A DNA stretch of 53,043 nt from JBFMFB01 sp040752115 (GTDB lineage Bacteria > Pseudomonadota > Gammaproteobacteria > Burkholderiales > Sulfuricellaceae), in assembly GCA_040752115.1 (NCBI GenBank), contig JBFMFB010000014.1, positions 1-53,043 on the forward strand, in the 5' to 3' direction. Both the position numbers and the translations under genes were made by a program. Of the stretch, positions 41,095 through 49,006 are shown in pieces; position 1 is the first letter of the stretch, and the number at the start of each line of letters is the position of its first letter. The notes under the pieces are model-generated. The model was given only the letters and a program-made list of their open reading frames with translations, was not told the origin of the DNA and searched no databases.

Positions 41095-42402
41095 ATGCCG
41101 GAATTCCCCGCTCCTCACGCCTCACCCCTCACCCCTCACGCCTACCTCGGCCTCGATTTCGGCACCGGCGGCGCGCGCGCCATAGTCATTGACGGCGACG
41201 GGGTCGTTCTTCACCAAGCGCGGCGCGATTTTGCGGAGCAATCCCCGGCTGTCTGGCGCGAAGCGCTGTTTGAGCTGCTCGCAGCCATCCCTCCGGAACT
41301 GCGCCGCAACCTTCGCGCCGTCGCCATCGACGGCACCTCCTCTACCGTTCTGCTGTGCGATGCGGGGGGCGAGCCACTGCTGCCGCCACTGCTCTACAAC
41401 GACAGCCGGGCGACGAAGGAAGCGCGGGAGCTCGAAGCCGCGGCGCCAGCCGGCCATGCGGTGCTGAGCGCAAGCTCCAGCCTGGCGAAACTGCAGTGGC
41501 TTTCCAAACAGCCCGGAGCCGGCCGTGCCCGTTACCTGATGCACCAGGCCGACTGGCTGGCGTTTCAGCTCCATGGCCGGGCCGGCATCAGCGACTACCA
41601 CAATGCGCTCAAGCTCGGCTGCGACCCGGCGACGCTCGACTATCCGGATTGGCTGCTGCGGCTGCCCGTCCGCCCTCTGCTGCCGCGCATCGTCGAGCCG
41701 GGCGAAGCCATCGGCGCCGTCACATCCGAAATCGCGCGGCGCTTCGCCCTGCCGCCGGACTGCGCGATCCGCGCCGGCACCACCGACAGCATCGCCGCCT
41801 TCATCGCGGCGGGCGCTTCCCGGCCGGGAGAAGCAGTGACATCGCTCGGCTCGACGCTGGTGCTGAAGCTGCTGTCCGAAAGCCGCGTGGACGCCGCGCA
41901 GTACGGCGTGTACAGCCACCGCTTCGGCGATCTCTGGCTGGCCGGCGGGGCATCCAACAGCGGCGGCGCGGTGCTCCGGCAGTTCTTCGGCGACGGCCAG
42001 CTCGAAGCGCTGAGCGCGCGGATCGACCCGACCATAGCGAGCGGGCTCGACTACTATCCCCTGCCGAAGCCGGGCGAGCGCTTCCCGGTCAACGACCCCG
42101 ACCTTCCGCCACGCCTCTCTCCCCGCCCGCAGGACGATGTGGCCTTTCTGCACGGGCTGCTGGAGGGCATGGCCCGAATCGAGGCGCGCGGCTATCAACT
42201 GCTGCAGCAGCTCGGCGCGTCCCGGCTCCATTCACTGGTGACCGCCGGCGGCGGCGCGCGCAACCCCGCCTGGACCGCGATCCGGGCCCGGCTGCTAGGG
42301 GTACCGGTACGGCCGGCGGCCCATGCCGACGCGGCCTATGGCGCGGCGCGCTTGGCGAGGTACGGCGAAAAGCTGCTATACTCCTGCCAAGGGGAGGGGT
42401 AA
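41095..42402 (+). CDS. FGGY-family carbohydrate kinase (ribulose/xylulose kinase-like)
   Basis: 435 aa from the ATG at 41095. The FGGY N-terminal phosphate motif YLGLDFGTGGARAIVIDGDG is preceded by an unusual 16-residue Pro/His/Ala leader encoded over a heptamer repeat. AVAIDGTSSTVLLCD, the catalytic-type AGTTDSIAAFIAAG and the C-terminal TAGGGARNPAWTAIRARLLG are present. The overall pattern resembles the D-ribulose kinase group shared by cyanobacteria and plants, but the substrate is not certain. Its stop overlaps the next gene's ATG by one base (TAATG). Confidence 0.82.
   Translation: MPEFPAPHASPLTPHAYLGLDFGTGGARAIVIDGDGVVLHQARRDFAEQSPAVWREALFELLAAIPPELRRNLRAVAIDGTSSTVLLCDAGGEPLLPPLLYNDSRATKEARELEAAAPAGHAVLSASSSLAKLQWLSKQPGAGRARYLMHQADWLAFQLHGRAGISDYHNALKLGCDPATLDYPDWLLRLPVRPLLPRIVEPGEAIGAVTSEIARRFALPPDCAIRAGTTDSIAAFIAAGASRPGEAVTSLGSTLVLKLLSESRVDAAQYGVYSHRFGDLWLAGGASNSGGAVLRQFFGDGQLEALSARIDPTIASGLDYYPLPKPGERFPVNDPDLPPRLSPRPQDDVAFLHGLLEGMARIEARGYQLLQQLGASRLHSLVTAGGGARNPAWTAIRARLLGVPVRPAAHADAAYGAARLARYGEKLLYSCQGEG
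41113..41140. repeat. Heptamer tandem array, 4 units, inside the kinase reading frame
   Basis: Four consecutive 7-bp units: CCTCACG, CCTCACC, CCTCACC, CCTCACG. On the minus strand they read as GTGAGGN-type heptamers. Because 7 is not a multiple of 3, gain or loss of one unit would shift the kinase frame. No start codon lies between the array and the conserved FGGY motif. Confidence 0.8.
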
Positions 42403-42977
42403 TGCCGACACAGTCCAATTGGAGCGGAGTCTTCTACCAGGCCGCGATGCCGCTCGGCTGGCATCCCGCCTCATCCGTCCCGAAAGAAACCCTGGAACAA
42501 TGGATGCACGCCAATGTCATCCTGCTGCGCGCGCTGGCGGTGTTCGAATCGCTGCCCGCAGACTGGGAAAAAGATTTCGGCCAGAACACGGGAAAGGCGC
42601 TCGACCGCCTGGAAGCCAAGGTGGACCTCACCTTAAACCTGTTGACCCTCTTGCTGCGGCAGCAGCTTTCCCCTCCACTGCCCCGTCCTGCCACCCTGTC
42701 CGCCGATTCGATCGAGTGGATCGGCGAAGAAGCGCCTCCCGCCGGAAGCGAAGTGGCGATTTCGGTCTGGATCAGTCCCAAATTGCCGCAACCGCTCGTC
42801 CTGCCCGCCGCCATCACGGCAGCGGAACCGCAGCCGGGCGGCTTCCGGATCCGCGCAGCGCTGACGCACCTCAGCCCGGAAGCCTGCGACTGGCTGGAGC
42901 GCACGATTTTCCGCTATCACCGCCGCGCCATCCACCAAGCTCAACCCCGCCCAGAACAACCCGGAGCATGCCAATGA
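42402..42977 (+). CDS. Degenerate PilZ-like protein
   Basis: A 191-aa protein. The N-terminal half is helical (WMHANVILLRALAVF, then LDRLEAKVDLTLNLLTLLL). The C-terminal half looks like the beta-barrel end of a PilZ domain: LSADSIEWIGEEAPPAGSEV, FRIRAALTHLSPEACDWLE and RTIFRYHRR. The canonical RxxxR and DxSxxG c-di-GMP motifs are not evident, so it may be an atypical (tetrameric-type) PilZ. The position between a kinase gene and a GGDEF-EAL gene, overlapping both (TAATG and ATGA), supports a signalling role. Confidence 0.6.
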   Translation: MPTQSNWSGVFYQAAMPLGWHPASSVPKETLEQWMHANVILLRALAVFESLPADWEKDFGQNTGKALDRLEAKVDLTLNLLTLLLRQQLSPPLPRPATLSADSIEWIGEEAPPAGSEVAISVWISPKLPQPLVLPAAITAAEPQPGGFRIRAALTHLSPEACDWLERTIFRYHRRAIHQAQPRPEQPGACQ

Positions 42978-44995
42978 ACAGGGATTTTCCACTTGAACCG
43001 TGGCAACATCTGCTGAACGACTTTCCGGCGATGGTCTGGTGCGCCGGCGCGGACGGCCGGCACAATTGGTTCAATGCCTCATGGTTCGCCTTTACCGGGC
43101 ACGATCCCTCACAAGAGACCAGCGGCATGTGGGAGCAAAGCCTGCACCCCGATGACCGGGAGCCTTGCATGGCGCGCTACCGCGAGGCCTTTGGGAAGCG
43201 GGAGCCTTTCAGCCTGGAATACCGGCTGCGCGGTGCCGATGGCGCTTACCGGTGGGTTCTCGATCGCGGCAAGCCATTTTTCGGCGGGAACGGGCAGTTT
43301 TCCGGCTATTTTGGCCTGTGCGACGACATTGAACGGTACAAGGCGACGGAGCACTCCATGCGGCTGCAGGCAGCGGCCATCAACGCGACTGCCGACATGG
43401 TCGTGATCACCAACAGCGCGGGCATCATCGAGTATGTCAATCCGGCATTCACGGCCATCACCGGCTTCACTGCCGAGGAGGCGGTCGGCAAGACCTCGCG
43501 CCTCCTGTTTTCCGGCCAGAACAACCCGGCATTCTATGCCCAGCTGTGGGAAACGCTCACCATGGGCAAGCCCTGGCACGGCGAGCTGATCAACCGGTGC
43601 AAGGACGGCAACCTTTATTACGACGAGCAGACCATCACGCCCGTGAAGGATGCCAACGGCAACATCGCTCATTTTGTCGCCATCAAGCGCGACATCACCT
43701 TGCGCAAGCAGCAGGAAGCCCAGCTCAATTATCTGGCGCAGCACGACGCACTCACCGGTCTGTACAACCGCAATGCGCTGCTGGATAGCCTCAGGAATGC
43801 CGTTGGCGGGGCCAAGCGCGGGCGCAACGCGGCACTGCTCTACATTGACCTGGATCAGTTCAAGATCGTCAACGACACACTCGGCCACTCGAGCGGCGAC
43901 CGTCTGCTGGTCACTCTGGCGGGCATGCTGCAACGCAACGTGCGCGAGCAGGATCTGCTGGCGCGCCTGGGCGGCGACGAATTCGGGCTGCTGCTGGCCG
44001 ACGTCGCGCCGGAGCAGGCGATGGCCATCGCCGACAAGCTGCGGGTCGAAATCAGCGAGTTCCGCTACAGCGAGGGAAACCAGGCATTCAACATCGGGGC
44101 CAGCATCGGCATCGCCATGATCGGCGGCGACGCGCCCCCGGACGACGTGTTGTCCCAGGCGGACATCGCCTGCTATCAGGCAAAATCGCACGGGCGCAAC
44201 CGGGTCGAGCTGTACCGCCCGGAAAGTCCGGAAAAAATGCGCCTGCACGACGACAAGGAATGGCTGAAGCGCCTACGTGACGCGCTCAAGCACAACCGCT
44301 TCCAATTGCATTTCCAGCCGGTGCTGCGGGTGCGGGATAGCACGGTCAGCCACTATGAAGCGCTGATCCGACTCCGGGAGGAAAACGGCGAGCTGACCCC
44401 GCCGGGCGCCTTCATCCCGGCCGCCGAGCGCTTCGGGCTGATCCGCGAAATCGACCAATGGGTGATCACCTCCGCCATGAAACTGGTGGCCGCAAGAACC
44501 CTGCAGGGCAAGATGCTGCATCTGACCATCAACCTTTCCGGCATGACCTTCCATGATGAGCAGACGATGCGGCATATTCAGCAGGAGATCAAAGGCCACG
44601 GCATTGATACCGACCTGCTGACATTCGAGATCACCGAAACCGCCGCCATCAGCAACCTCAACGAAGCGCGCAGGAACATCGAGAGCCTGCGGAACATCGG
44701 CTGCCATTTCGCGCTGGACGACTTCGGCAGCGGCTTCTCCTCGTTCGCCTACCTGCGCCTGTTGCCGGTGGATTTCGTCAAGATCGACGGCATGTTCATC
44801 CGCAACTTGTTCGCCGACCCGATCAACCAGGCCATGGTGCGCTCCATGAACGACATCGCCCACGCCATGGGCAAGCAAACCATCGCCGAATTCGTCGAGA
44901 GCGAAAAGGTCATGGATATTCTGAGGGAGATCGGCGTGGATTACGCCCAGGGATACCACCTGGGGCGCCCGGGCGAGATGGCGAACGGCGGTTAG
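42974..44995 (+). CDS. PAS-PAS-GGDEF-EAL c-di-GMP turnover protein
   Basis: A 673-aa protein without membrane segments. Two PAS domains cover about residues 10-125 and 130-255. The cyclase domain carries RLGGDEFGLLL (GGDEF at 333-337) with an RxxD inhibitory site (REQD) five residues before it. The phosphodiesterase domain has YEALIRL near 462, INLSG, FEITET, DDFGSGFSSF, VKIDG and IAEFVES, so both activities look possible. The second ATG (42974) is preferred for its GGAG spacing and ATGA overlap with the PilZ-like gene. Confidence 0.93.
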   Translation: MNRDFPLEPWQHLLNDFPAMVWCAGADGRHNWFNASWFAFTGHDPSQETSGMWEQSLHPDDREPCMARYREAFGKREPFSLEYRLRGADGAYRWVLDRGKPFFGGNGQFSGYFGLCDDIERYKATEHSMRLQAAAINATADMVVITNSAGIIEYVNPAFTAITGFTAEEAVGKTSRLLFSGQNNPAFYAQLWETLTMGKPWHGELINRCKDGNLYYDEQTITPVKDANGNIAHFVAIKRDITLRKQQEAQLNYLAQHDALTGLYNRNALLDSLRNAVGGAKRGRNAALLYIDLDQFKIVNDTLGHSSGDRLLVTLAGMLQRNVREQDLLARLGGDEFGLLLADVAPEQAMAIADKLRVEISEFRYSEGNQAFNIGASIGIAMIGGDAPPDDVLSQADIACYQAKSHGRNRVELYRPESPEKMRLHDDKEWLKRLRDALKHNRFQLHFQPVLRVRDSTVSHYEALIRLREENGELTPPGAFIPAAERFGLIREIDQWVITSAMKLVAARTLQGKMLHLTINLSGMTFHDEQTMRHIQQEIKGHGIDTDLLTFEITETAAISNLNEARRNIESLRNIGCHFALDDFGSGFSSFAYLRLLPVDFVKIDGMFIRNLFADPINQAMVRSMNDIAHAMGKQTIAEFVESEKVMDILREIGVDYAQGYHLGRPGEMANGG

Positions 44996-45004
44996 CCTTA
45001 GAGC

Positions 45005-45898
45005 CTATTTCGGTAGGGGCTGAGGAGAATCTGCCAGCTTGCCGGAAAACAGACTCGCGGCGATGATCATCACCCCCCCCGCCCATTCGCGCAGGCTGAG
45101 CGCCTCGTCCGCCAGGAAAAAGGAAGAAACGGCCGCCACCACCAGCTCGAACAGGAAAATGACGATAGCCTGGTTGGCTGGGGTGTGGGTAAGACCGTAC
45201 TGCACCGCCAGCGTCACCAGCACCAGCACCGCGCCGACAAAAACCAGCCAGATCCAGCTTTCCGGTCCGAGCTTGGGCAGGGCATCAAGGCCGCTTGAAT
45301 TGAACAGCACCGGGAAAAGGGAGAGCAGCGTTACCCCGCCCCACACGGCGAGCGATTTCATGCCGATCTCGATCTCCTGCGCGCGGCGCGACAGCACGTT
45401 GGTCAGGGCGAACATGAAGCCGGCCGACAATCCCAGCCACTCGGCCTGATTCTTCGGCACCGGCGCGCCGAAATCCGGGTGCCACAGCATCACCACCGCC
45501 CCGGAAAGCGACAGCCCCATCACCAGCCAGCCCGCGCCGTTGAGCCGCTCCGCCAGCAGCACACGGGCAAAGATCACGGTCCAGAAGGGGGCGAGGTAAA
45601 ACAGCAGCAATACCCGCATCACCTCGCCGTGAATCACTGCCAGCACATAGGCAAGATTGGCCCAGCCCGCGGAAAGCCCGATCCATACCAGGATCGTGGG
45701 CGCACGCCGAAGCCGGCGCCAGCTGCCGGAAAAAATCAGGCCGCCCGCAACCAGCGCGAACAAAAAGGTAAGGAAGCTCGACAGCTCACCCGAAACCCCG
45801 GCCTGCTCCAGGATGCGGAACGGGTACCAGATCAGCCCCCAGGTCACCGCGCCCGACAGCAGCCCCAGCACAGCCAGAAATTTTTGTTTTGATGCCAT
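45005..45898 (-). CDS. EamA/DMT-superfamily transporter
   Basis: A 297-aa inner-membrane protein with about ten hydrophobic helices in two EamA repeats. The first half includes GAVTWGLIWYPFRILEQAG and the YLAPFWTVIFARVLLAERL signature; the second includes AVQYGLTHTPANQAIVIFLF and FFLADEALSLREWAGG. The substrate is unknown; family members export metabolites or amino acids. It is convergent with the GGDEF-EAL gene (9-bp gap) and divergent from dapC, whose promoter appears to overlap this gene's start. Confidence 0.88.
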   Translation of the reverse strand: MASKQKFLAVLGLLSGAVTWGLIWYPFRILEQAGVSGELSSFLTFLFALVAGGLIFSGSWRRLRRAPTILVWIGLSAGWANLAYVLAVIHGEVMRVLLLFYLAPFWTVIFARVLLAERLNGAGWLVMGLSLSGAVVMLWHPDFGAPVPKNQAEWLGLSAGFMFALTNVLSRRAQEIEIGMKSLAVWGGVTLLSLFPVLFNSSGLDALPKLGPESWIWLVFVGAVLVLVTLAVQYGLTHTPANQAIVIFLFELVVAAVSSFFLADEALSLREWAGGVMIIAASLFSGKLADSPQPLPK

Positions 45899-45917
45899 GC
45901 CTTTCCGCCCTTATAAT
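45889..45917 (+). promoter_or_regulatory. Predicted sigma-70 promoter of dapC
   Basis: TTGATG (45889-45894) and TATAAT (45912-45917), 17-bp spacing. The -35 box lies in the first codons of the divergent DMT transporter. It gives a leader of about 60 nt before the dapC GTG. Confidence 0.6.
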
Positions 45918-45981
45918 TGCGAGCTTTCAGTTCTGGGCGCTCGCTTGCGCGGCACTCGGGACTCAGCATTCTGAAAACGCC

Positions 45982-47175
45982 GTGAATCCCGACCTGACCC
46001 TCCTCCAGCCCTACCCCTTCCAGCGCCTGCGTGCTCTGTTCCAAGGCATCGCGCCCAATCCGGACTGCGCGCCGATCAACCTTTCCATCGGCGAGCCCAA
46101 GCATGCCACGCCGGAGCTGGTACGCGAAGCGCTGACCGCCAACCTGGCGGGGCTGGCGAATTATCCCACAACTCAGGGTAGCGAAGCGCTGCGCCAGGCG
46201 ATCGCCGCATGGCTGGCACGCCGTTACGGCATTCCTGCGCCCGATGCGCAAACCCAGGTGCTGCCGGTCAACGGCAGCCGCGAGGCGCTGTTCGCCTTCG
46301 CCCATGCGGTGATCGACCGCACGCGGCCGCAACCGGTGGTGATCTCGCCCAATCCGTTTTACCAAATCTACGAAGGCGCCGCGATCCTGGCCGGTGCGGC
46401 GCCTTATTACCTCAACGCCCTGCCGGATAACGGCTACGCCATGGATTTCGACAGCGTACCGGAAGAAGTGCTGCAACGCACCCAGCTCGTCTATGCCTGC
46501 TCGCCCGGCAATCCGACCGGCAAGGTGATGGATTCCACCCAATGGCAGCGGCTGTTCGAACTCTCCGACCGCTACGGTTTCATCATCGCCTCGGACGAAT
46601 GCTATTCCGAAATTTATCCCGACGAAAACCGGCCGCCGCTGAGCGCCCTGGAAGTCGCCCGCAAGCTCGGCCGCGATGATTACAAAAACCTCGTGGTTTT
46701 CAGCAGTCTGTCCAAGCGCTCCAACGTGCCGGGGATGCGCTCCGGCTTTGTCGCCGGCGATGCGAGCATCCTGGAGAAATTCCTGCTCTACCGCACCTAC
46801 CACGGCTGCGCCATGAACCCCGCGATCCAGGCCGCCAGTCTTGCCGCCTGGAACGACGAAGCGCATGTGCTGGAAAACCGCCGCCTGTACCGCGAAAAAT
46901 TCGCCGCCGTCACGCCGATTCTGGCGGACGCGCTGGGCGTCGAACTGCCCGATGCCGCATTTTACCTGTGGGTCAAAACGCCGATTTCCGACACCGAATT
47001 CGCGCAAGCCCTGTACCGCGATTATAATGTCACGGTTTTGCCCGGCAGCTTCCTCGCGCGCGAAGCGCACGGTGTCAATCCGGGCGAAAACTTCGTGCGC
47101 ATCGCGCTGGTCGCGCCGCTGGAAGAGTGCGTGGAAGCAGCAAAGCGCATAGGTGAATTTGCGACTCGAATCTGA
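45982..47175 (+). CDS. dapC: Succinyldiaminopimelate transaminase
   Basis: Class I/II PLP aminotransferase of 397 aa from a GTG at 45982 (NPDLTLLQPYPFQRLRALF); an upstream ATG at 45889 would include promoter sequence and looks wrong. NLSIGEPKHATPELV, YACSPGNPTGKVMD and SSLSKRSNVPGMRSGFVAGD (with the PLP Lys) are family motifs. It makes N-succinyl-LL-diaminopimelate from the product of DapD, whose gene follows 156 bp downstream. Confidence 0.92.
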   Translation: MNPDLTLLQPYPFQRLRALFQGIAPNPDCAPINLSIGEPKHATPELVREALTANLAGLANYPTTQGSEALRQAIAAWLARRYGIPAPDAQTQVLPVNGSREALFAFAHAVIDRTRPQPVVISPNPFYQIYEGAAILAGAAPYYLNALPDNGYAMDFDSVPEEVLQRTQLVYACSPGNPTGKVMDSTQWQRLFELSDRYGFIIASDECYSEIYPDENRPPLSALEVARKLGRDDYKNLVVFSSLSKRSNVPGMRSGFVAGDASILEKFLLYRTYHGCAMNPAIQAASLAAWNDEAHVLENRRLYREKFAAVTPILADALGVELPDAAFYLWVKTPISDTEFAQALYRDYNVTVLPGSFLAREAHGVNPGENFVRIALVAPLEECVEAAKRIGEFATRI

Positions 47176-47186
47176 AACCCGCAATA

Positions 47187-47308
47187 GACAGGATTAACAG
47201 GATTTTTCAGGATTTACAGGGTAAAAACCATATCCACCCAGGCAGCATTGCGAACCGGGTTTAATCCTGTAAATCCTGTAAATCCTGAAAAATCCTGTTA
47301 ATCCTGTC
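47187..47308. repeat. Perfect 34-bp inverted repeat between dapC and dapD
   Basis: The arm at 47187-47220 is an exact reverse complement of 47275-47308, with a 54-nt loop. Each arm is built from 9-10-nt units of the form CAGGATTTA or AATCCTGTA, and the right side carries one extra unit (47262-47274). It fills most of the 156-bp gap. Transcribed, it would make a very stable stem before the dapD ribosome-binding site. Confidence 0.92.
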
Positions 47309-47331
47309 CAATTATTTTGCTAGGAAAAAAC

Positions 47332-48153
47332 ATGAAAGAACTGCAAGCCATCATCGAAGAAGCCTTCGAGCGCCGCGCCGACATTACCCCGCGCAATGCT
47401 GAAACCAAGGTCATCGACGCCGTCGCGCAGGCGCTCGACATGATCGACAAGGGGCAGGTGCGCGTCGCGGAGAAGATCGACGGCCAGTGGGTCACGCACC
47501 AATGGCTGAAAAAGGCGGTGCTGCTGTCATTCCGCCTGGAGGACAACTTCTTCATCAAGGGCGGCTTCACCAATTACTTCGACAAGGTGCCGTCCAAGTT
47601 TGCCGACTACAACTCCAAGGATTTCCGCGAAGGCGGCTTCCGCGTGGTGCCGCCGGCGGCCGCACGCAAAGGCTCGTTCATCGCCAAAAACGTGGTGCTG
47701 ATGCCGTCCTACGTCAACATCGGCGCCTATGTCGATGAAGGCACCATGGTCGACACCTGGGCCACCGTCGGCTCCTGCGCCCAGATTGGCAAGAACGTCC
47801 ACCTCTCCGGCGGCGTCGGCATCGGCGGCGTGCTGGAGCCGGTGCAAGCCAGCCCCACCGTCATCGAGGACAACTGCTTCATCGGCGCCCGCTCCGAAAT
47901 CGTCGAAGGCGTCATCGTCGAGGAAGGCTCGGTGATCTCGATGGGCGTGTACATCGGCCAGAGCACCAAAATCTACAACCGCGAAACCGGCGAAATCACC
48001 TACGGCCGCGTCCCCGCCGGCTCGGTGGTAGTGTCCGGCAACCTGCCCTCATCGGACGGCAAGTACAGCCTGTACTGCGCCGTGATCGTCAAGCAAGTGG
48101 ACGCCAAGACCCGGTCGAAGGTGGGCATCAATGAGCTGCTGCGGGGCATTTGA
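47332..48153 (+). CDS. dapD: Tetrahydrodipicolinate N-succinyltransferase
   Basis: Succinyl-CoA-dependent enzyme of the lysine/diaminopimelate pathway. 273 aa from the ATG at 47332 (MKELQAIIEEAFERRADI), with AGGA upstream. The N-terminal helical domain is followed by the left-handed beta-helix of hexapeptide repeats: VLMPSYVNIGAYVDEGTMVD, SGGVGIGGVLEPVQ and DNCFIGARSEIVEGVIV. A strong terminator follows 12 bp after the stop. Confidence 0.97.
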   Translation: MKELQAIIEEAFERRADITPRNAETKVIDAVAQALDMIDKGQVRVAEKIDGQWVTHQWLKKAVLLSFRLEDNFFIKGGFTNYFDKVPSKFADYNSKDFREGGFRVVPPAAARKGSFIAKNVVLMPSYVNIGAYVDEGTMVDTWATVGSCAQIGKNVHLSGGVGIGGVLEPVQASPTVIEDNCFIGARSEIVEGVIVEEGSVISMGVYIGQSTKIYNRETGEITYGRVPAGSVVVSGNLPSSDGKYSLYCAVIVKQVDAKTRSKVGINELLRGI

Positions 48154-48165
48154 GACTTGATCGGG

Positions 48166-48192
48166 AAAGGGCGGCAGAAACCGCCCTTTTTT
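48166..48192 (+). terminator. Rho-independent terminator after dapD
   Basis: AAAGGGCGG (48166-48174) pairs perfectly with CCGCCCTTT (48181-48189) around a 6-nt loop and runs into six T (48187-48192). It is 12 bp after the dapD stop. Confidence 0.88.
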
Positions 48193-48205
48193 CCGCGCAT
48201 AGGCT

Positions 48206-48291
48206 GCGTAGGATGGATGGAGGCGCCAGCCGCAACCCATCGGCCGGCAGGTCAGGGTGATGGGTTGCGCTGCGCTCCACCCATCCTACGC
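48206..48291. repeat. Inverted pair of the GATGGGTTGCGCT repeat family
   Basis: The outer arms GCGTAGGATGG (48206-48216) and CCATCCTACGC (48281-48291) are exact complements. Inside, CGCAACCCAT (48231-48240) faces GATGGGTTGCG (48259-48269). The right half (48259-48289) matches the single copy at 10790-10819 almost exactly. It lies in the gap between dapD and hsp20. Confidence 0.75.
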
Positions 48292-48308
48292 GCCGCCGCA
48301 AATTGCTC

Positions 48309-48352
48309 ATAGGGCGTGCTGCGCGCGCCATGGCGGCCACAGGCTGCCCTAT
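48309..48352. repeat. Palindromic ATAGGGC element, copy 1
   Basis: ATAGGGC (48309-48315) pairs with GCCCTAT (48346-48352), with an internal GCCATGGCGGCC block. A related element with a longer stem occurs at 50147-50196. It lies just before the convergent 3' end of hsp20. Confidence 0.6.
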
Positions 48353-48370
48353 AGCCCTACCCCACCCCCA

Positions 48371-48874
48371 TCACGCCACCGGAATCCGCTTGGCCGAAGC
48401 GCTCTCGGTCTTCGGCAGCCTGACCGTCAGCACGCCGTTCTTGTAGGAGGCTTCGGCGCGGTCGCTGTCCACGTTACCGGGCAGCGGCACCGCGCGCTCG
48501 AAACTACCGTAGGCGCGTTCCATGATGTGCCAGGTGCCCTCGTCGGCCTCCCGCTGGAACCGCTTTTCGCCGCGCAGGATGAGGGTATTGCCGACAATCG
48601 AAATTTCGCAGTCCTCCTTTTCCATGCCAGGCACCTCGACGCGCACCACGATCTCCTTTTCGGTTTCCATCACTTCGCCTGCAACCAGCCCCCAGCTCGG
48701 GAATTTGGCAAGAGGCGCGCCTTCCGACGCTTCTTCCTCCTTGCCCCGGACAAAATGCGTCAGCGCGTTGCCGCCCCGGCTCAGCACCTCGCGCCAGCCC
48801 TCGGCCAGGCTCTCCCACGCCCGGTTGAGTTCCCGGCCCACGTCCTTGCCGACCTTTTTCAGCGATTCCAACAT
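48371..48874 (-). CDS. Hsp20/alpha-crystallin small heat-shock protein
   Basis: Holdase chaperone of 167 aa from the ATG at 48874, with AAGGAG upstream; the much longer open frame upstream is the antisense of dapE. An N-terminal helical part (MLESLKKVGKDVGRELNRAW) precedes the alpha-crystallin domain, about residues 65-165: EIVVRVEVPGMEKEDCEISI, LILRGEKRF, FERAVPLPGNVDSDRAEASY and the terminal signature KNGVLTVRLPKTE. It sits antisense to its neighbours between dapD and dapE. A 6-bp palindrome (48921-48934) is in the shared upstream gap. Confidence 0.93.
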   Translation of the reverse strand: MLESLKKVGKDVGRELNRAWESLAEGWREVLSRGGNALTHFVRGKEEEASEGAPLAKFPSWGLVAGEVMETEKEIVVRVEVPGMEKEDCEISIVGNTLILRGEKRFQREADEGTWHIMERAYGSFERAVPLPGNVDSDRAEASYKNGVLTVRLPKTESASAKRIPVA

Positions 48875-48938
48875 GATGCGTCTCCTTATGAAGTTATTGT
48901 CAATTGGTACTGGTTGGAGCCACGCAGATGCGTGCTGG

Positions 48939-48967
48939 TTCAATCCGGCCCGTGAACGGGTTAGAAT
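48939..48967 (+). promoter_or_regulatory. Possible dapE promoter
   Basis: TTCAAT (48939-48944) and TAGAAT (48962-48967), 17-bp spacing, 40 bp before the dapE ATG in the divergent hsp20-dapE gap. The -35 box is weak. Just upstream, CACGCA-GA-TGCGTG (48921-48934) could be an operator shared with hsp20. Confidence 0.35.
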
Positions 48968-49006
48968 CCGGGTTTCGTTTTTGGACCACGACTCCGGAAA
49001 GCCATA

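Noticed and set aside
41113..41140. Alternative kinase start after the heptamer array
   Set aside because: No ATG, GTG or TTG occurs in frame between the array and the conserved FGGY motif.
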